Made by a program: the position numbers and the translations under genes. A stretch of DNA of 27,351 nt from Bacilli bacterium (GTDB lineage: Bacteria; Bacillota_I; Bacilli_A; RF39; UBA660), in assembly GCA_900769695.1 (NCBI GenBank), contig CAAGHO010000020.1, forward strand, positions 1 through 27,351. The letters are read 5' to 3'. The notes below the pieces were generated by a model. It was not told where the DNA came from, did no database searches, and worked only from the letters and a program-made list of their open reading frames with translations. Below, in pieces: positions 24,265-27,351 of the stretch. Every line of letters starts with the position of its first letter. The stretch's first letter is position 1.

Positions 24265-24479
24265 AAAACATCCATAAAACTGTGAATTAAATTCATACTT
24301 TGATTTAGTTTTTCTAACCTATCCTCAGCTGTTAACTTATATTTAGCTTTCATTGCTTTTTCTAAATCTTTTATTGAATTTGGATCTCGATTTAAGTATT
24401 TATACCAATAAGATTCTTCTCTTAAAAATCTATATATATTAGGATTAGACCTAACTATTATTTGAGTTTTTATATCCAT
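24258..24479 (-). CDS. YlbE-like protein
   Basis: 73 residues. The core NPNIYRFLREESYWYKYLNR followed by DPNSIKDLEKAM matches the YlbE family pattern (x-FlRE-x-x-x-WYr-x-L-x-R-x-P). Function is unknown; the gene commonly lies between ylbD and ylbF in Bacilli, as here. Its ATG directly overlaps the end of ylbD, so the pair is probably translationally coupled. Confidence 0.75.
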   Translation of the reverse strand: MDIKTQIIVRSNPNIYRFLREESYWYKYLNRDPNSIKDLEKAMKAKYKLTAEDRLEKLNQSMNLIHSFMDVLK

Positions 24480-24838
24480 TAATCATCAAAATATTTATAC
24501 ATTGGTCTTGGCTCATACGTTGGAACTTTTGCCTTTGAGCCTATTCCAATATCTTGAAGTAATCCTATTGTTTTCTGTAAATTATTTACACCTTTTTGGA
24601 CTGAATCCAAGTCAACTTTTTTTATCATATTTATAAGTTCTGAAAAAGAAGAATCTCTAGTATCTAAATTAGCTGTAGAAGTTTCTTTTTTTGATATATA
24701 CTTATCCCAAACACTACTATTTTCTCCATATAATTCATATAATTCGTATAGTTTCTGCCAACTAGTTTTATTATCCATAACACTATTTCCTAGTTCAGGA
24801 TAATTTCTAACAAAATTTTTAAATGTTTCCTTTGACAT
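24479..24838 (-). CDS. YlbD-like protein
   Basis: 119 residues. The N-terminus (FKNFVRNYPELGNSVMDNKT then SWQKLYELYELYGE and VWDKY) has the YlbD family pattern of an FxxFVxxxPxL helix followed by a WQxLY motif. In Bacillus subtilis YlbD was reported as a putative spore coat protein; whether this organism sporulates is unknown, so the name should not be read as function. AGGTGA precedes the ATG. It follows ftsK after a terminator and starts the ylbD-ylbE unit. Confidence 0.72.
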   Translation of the reverse strand: MSKETFKNFVRNYPELGNSVMDNKTSWQKLYELYELYGENSSVWDKYISKKETSTANLDTRDSSFSELINMIKKVDLDSVQKGVNNLQKTIGLLQDIGIGSKAKVPTYEPRPMYKYFDD

Positions 24839-24887
24839 ATTAATTCACCTATTAAAATATATGACAAATAAAATAAGATATGTAAAA

Positions 24888-24910
24888 AGAGGAAATTATT
24901 ATTCCTCTTC
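24888..24910 (-). terminator. Intrinsic terminator of ftsK
   Basis: An 8-bp stem (AAGAGGAA/TTCCTCTT) followed by TTT on the minus strand; it contains the ftsK stop codon. Confidence 0.85.
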
Positions 24911-27151
24911 ATTACTATTTAATTGTACTAACACCTCTCGTGGCTTTGAACCATTAGAAGGGCCTATTATTCCTCGTTCTTCTAACAAATCTATAATTCT
25001 TGCAGCACGATTATATCCTAATTTGAATTTTCTTTGTAAAAGTGAGGCACTTGCTTTTTGTGTACTTATAACAAATTCAACGATATCATTGTATAATGGA
25101 TCATCATATTCTTCTTGTTGATTCATATCTTCTATTTGAGAGGCACTTTTATCACTACTTGAAACATCTAAATTCATCATAGCTTCATCATACTGAGCCT
25201 TTTGTTGAGAAATTGTGTAGTCAATTATTCTTTTTATTTCATCATCTGTAATAAATGAACCTTGAATACGAAGTGGAGAATTCATTCCAATTGGTAAAAA
25301 TAACATATCTCCTTTTCCTAAAAGGTTTTCTGCTCCTGTTTGATCAAGAATTGTTCTAGAATCGATTCCAGATCCAACAGAAAATGCTATACGTGATGGA
25401 ATATTAGCTTTAATTAGACCTGTGATTACTTCAGTTGATGGACGTTGTGTTGCAACTATTAAATGCATTCCAGCAGCACGTGCTTTTTGAGTAATTCTTA
25501 AAATTGAATCTTCTACTTCTTTTGCTGCTACCATCATTAAATCAGCTAACTCATCGATAATAATAACTATATATGGCATTTTTTCTCTTTTAGCATCAAT
25601 ATCTGTAATTTTAGCATTTTCTTTTTCGATATAAGCATTATATCCTTCAATATTTTTCGTTTTAGATTCACTAAATACTTGATATCTTCTTTCCATTTCA
25701 GCAACCATTTTAGAAAGAGCAATTGATGCTTGTTTAGGATCTGTAACAACTGGTCTTAATAGATGGGGAACTCCATTATAAACTGAAAGTTCAACAACTT
25801 TAGGATCTACCATGACAAGTTTTACTTCATCTGGTTTTGCTCTCATTAAAATTGAACAAATAATTCCATTAACACAAACAGATTTACCTGAACCTGTAGT
25901 TCCTGCTATAAGTAAATGAGGCATTTTATTAATTTCGCAAACACCAATATCACCCATAATACTCTTACCAAGTGGTACCATTAACTTCTTATCCATTGCA
26001 TTTTGCATTTGTTTACTACTAATAATTTCATAAAAACTAACTGGAGTTGGTGTATCGTTAGCAAACTCAATTCCAACAGTATTTTTACCCGGAATTGGAG
26101 CTTCAATTCTGACATCTTTTTTAGCAAGAGCTAGAGAAATTTCCCTATTAATACTTGTAATCTTATTAACTCTTGTACCACTAGCAATCTCAAGTTCATA
26201 TTGAACAACAGTTGGACCAATATGGACTTCAACTACTTTTCCACTAATTTTAAAATCTCTTAATACTTGCTCTAAGGTTGCAATGTTTTTTTCTATTACG
26301 CTATTATCTGTAGCTTTATTTTTCTTTTTAGGTTTATCAAGTAAATCAATACTAGGTAACTTATAATCTCTATTAGTTGATGATTTGTTATCTTTCTTAA
26401 CCTCAACAGGATCTTCTTCAGAAGCTTTTGCCTGTTCTACCTTAGTTATTTCATCGATACTAGATATTTTTATATGTTTACCTTCATCTTTTAATTCAGT
26501 AGTAAGTTCTTCTGTACCATCTTTGATGATAACACCTTTGGATTTATCTTTAACTTTTTCTTTCTTTTCTCTTGGAGATCTATTTTTATATTTTTCTTTT
26601 AAAGTATCAAACAAAGAGAAACCAACGAATAATAAGAAACCTAATCCAATTAATGTCCATGATACTATTTGCATTCCAGTATATGAGAATAAGGCATCAA
26701 ATAAAATTGCAAAAACTCCTCCAATAATTCCTCCACCTACTGCTGTAAAATCAGTAAGTTCACCAGTATTCATAACACTATTGAAAGATGCAACTAACTC
26801 GTTAATTGTTTCTTTAAAAATATTCATCATATTGCTTTCTTTTTCTATAAAGCCTTGGTGCATTAATATCAAAAGACCTAGTGTAAAAACATATATTCCA
26901 ATAAGTTTCGTAGTAAAGAAGTCAGGCCATTCTCTCTTAACTACTAAATATGCACCTATTATTAAAATCGAAACTAAAAAAAGCATGTAAATTGAACCAA
27001 ATAGAAAGATTGAAAAAGATGTAAAAAATTTTCCAACCACCCCATATTTTCCAAGTCCTAATATAGCAATTAATACAAGTAGAATTCCATACAATTCAGC
27101 TGCATGCTCAAAACTTTTTTTAGATTCTTTTCTTTTCTTTTTCTTTGCCAT
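24899..27151 (-). CDS. ftsK: DNA translocase FtsK/SpoIIIE
   Basis: A 750-residue septal DNA pump that clears chromosomes during division. Residues about 18-185 contain four hydrophobic segments. A charged linker follows to about 270. The alpha domain begins near 280, the RecA-like motor carries Walker A GTTGSGKS at 417-424 and Walker B IIIDELADLMM near 530-540, and IVATQRPSTEVITGLIKANI is also typical. The C-terminal gamma winged helix (about 685-745, ASLLQRKFKLGYNRAARIID) would read KOPS/SRS-type orienting sequences. The protein lacks the long linker of E. coli FtsK and is SpoIIIE/SftA-sized. AGGAG precedes the ATG. Confidence 0.97.
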   Translation of the reverse strand: MAKKKKRKESKKSFEHAAELYGILLVLIAILGLGKYGVVGKFFTSFSIFLFGSIYMLFLVSILIIGAYLVVKREWPDFFTTKLIGIYVFTLGLLILMHQGFIEKESNMMNIFKETINELVASFNSVMNTGELTDFTAVGGGIIGGVFAILFDALFSYTGMQIVSWTLIGLGFLLFVGFSLFDTLKEKYKNRSPREKKEKVKDKSKGVIIKDGTEELTTELKDEGKHIKISSIDEITKVEQAKASEEDPVEVKKDNKSSTNRDYKLPSIDLLDKPKKKNKATDNSVIEKNIATLEQVLRDFKISGKVVEVHIGPTVVQYELEIASGTRVNKITSINREISLALAKKDVRIEAPIPGKNTVGIEFANDTPTPVSFYEIISSKQMQNAMDKKLMVPLGKSIMGDIGVCEINKMPHLLIAGTTGSGKSVCVNGIICSILMRAKPDEVKLVMVDPKVVELSVYNGVPHLLRPVVTDPKQASIALSKMVAEMERRYQVFSESKTKNIEGYNAYIEKENAKITDIDAKREKMPYIVIIIDELADLMMVAAKEVEDSILRITQKARAAGMHLIVATQRPSTEVITGLIKANIPSRIAFSVGSGIDSRTILDQTGAENLLGKGDMLFLPIGMNSPLRIQGSFITDDEIKRIIDYTISQQKAQYDEAMMNLDVSSSDKSASQIEDMNQQEEYDDPLYNDIVEFVISTQKASASLLQRKFKLGYNRAARIIDLLEERGIIGPSNGSKPREVLVQLNSNEEE

Positions 27152-27175
27152 TATATCTTACTCCTATCTATAAAA

Positions 27176-27203
27176 ATTATAACACTAAAAGATAATATTT
27201 CAA
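27176..27203 (-). promoter_or_regulatory. Promoter of ftsK
   Basis: TTGAAA (27198-27203), 16 nt, TATAAT (27176-27181) on the minus strand, with TG one base before the -10. It lies about 25 nt upstream of the start codon. Confidence 0.8.
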
Positions 27204-27276
27204 AGAAAAAAGTCTCGACGAAATTTTGATTGTTGTTGTTATACAATTGATGTGAAACAAATTCTATATAAAAAAA

Positions 27277-27334
27277 GACTTAAGTCGTATAATTGAGTTA
27301 AACACAAAAAACAATTAAAGAAAGGACTTAAGTC
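27277..27334 (+). promoter_or_regulatory. Paired GACTTAAGTC palindromes upstream of the right-edge gene
   Basis: The 10-bp perfect palindrome GACTTAAGTC occurs at 27277-27286, next to a TATAAT (27288-27293), and again at 27325-27334, ending one base before an ATG. The two copies are 48 bp apart. They could be operators of an autoregulated gene or part of a mobile-element end; the window ends before this can be decided. Confidence 0.4.
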
Positions 27335-27351
27335 ATGAAAAGTATATCACA
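27335..27351 (+). CDS. Start of an unidentified plus-strand gene (cut by window)
   Basis: ATG at 27335 follows AAAGGA with an 8-nt gap and begins MKSIS before the sequence ends. Nothing can be said about the product; a transposase is possible but unsupported. Confidence 0.35.

Noticed and set aside
26385..26990. 201-codon plus-strand frame inside ftsK
   Set aside because: Antisense shadow of a clearly conserved ftsK frame; no start signals.
1..27351. Mycoplasma-type genetic code (TGA as Trp)
   Set aside because: rsmD and ylbF end with TGA, the latter in an ATGA overlap, and Trp codons are TGG throughout.

Overview
The window reads as chromosomal DNA from a low-GC, Gram-positive-type bacterium. 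It is very AT-rich, uses AGGAGG-type ribosome binding sites, and has TTGAAA/TATAAT promoters. It carries a CIRCE-controlled hrcA-grpE-dnaK-dnaJ heat-shock cluster, a T-box leader in front of alaS, RNase HIII, and a Bacillus-like ftsK-ylbD-ylbE-ylbF-rsmD order. TGA acts as a stop (the ATGA overlap of ylbF and rsmD) and Trp is TGG, so the code is standard. I infer an uncultured gut member of the Bacilli (RF39/Erysipelotrichia-like); no sequence search was possible.

Left part (1-3960): accessory DNA. After a partial PD-(D/E)XK (Rpn-like) gene comes a complete diversity-generating retroelement (DGR), all on the minus strand. Its order is: target gene with a C-terminal variable repeat (VR), a frameshifted Avd-like accessory gene, the template repeat (TR), a structured spacer, and the reverse transcriptase. 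TR (2112-2222) and VR (3031-3141) align without gaps over 111 bp. They differ at 21 positions, and 20 of these are adenines of the TR coding strand, the signature of adenine-specific mutagenic homing. The target is a membrane-anchored surface protein with a C-type-lectin-like C-terminus. Two terminator-like hairpins flank the TR plus spacer, which suggests a discrete TR RNA.

Middle part (4073-11795): holA, alaS and a small P-loop kinase form one operon (kinase-alaS-holA) under a compact alanine-type T-box. Upstream of it are an AI-2E-family permease gene and a locus for a solenoid protein with tandem, near-identical 29-residue (87-bp) repeats. A single CAA-to-TAA change interrupts that repeat gene.

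Right part (11796-27351): mostly housekeeping genes. These are yigZ, a sigma-70 factor with a strong extended -10 promoter, cvpA and rnhC (divergent), hrcA-grpE-dnaK-pepF-dnaJ, and the ftsK block ending in a pilin-like, low-complexity surface protein. At the right edge a plus-strand gene begins behind two copies of the palindrome GACTTAAGTC; only its first codons are visible.
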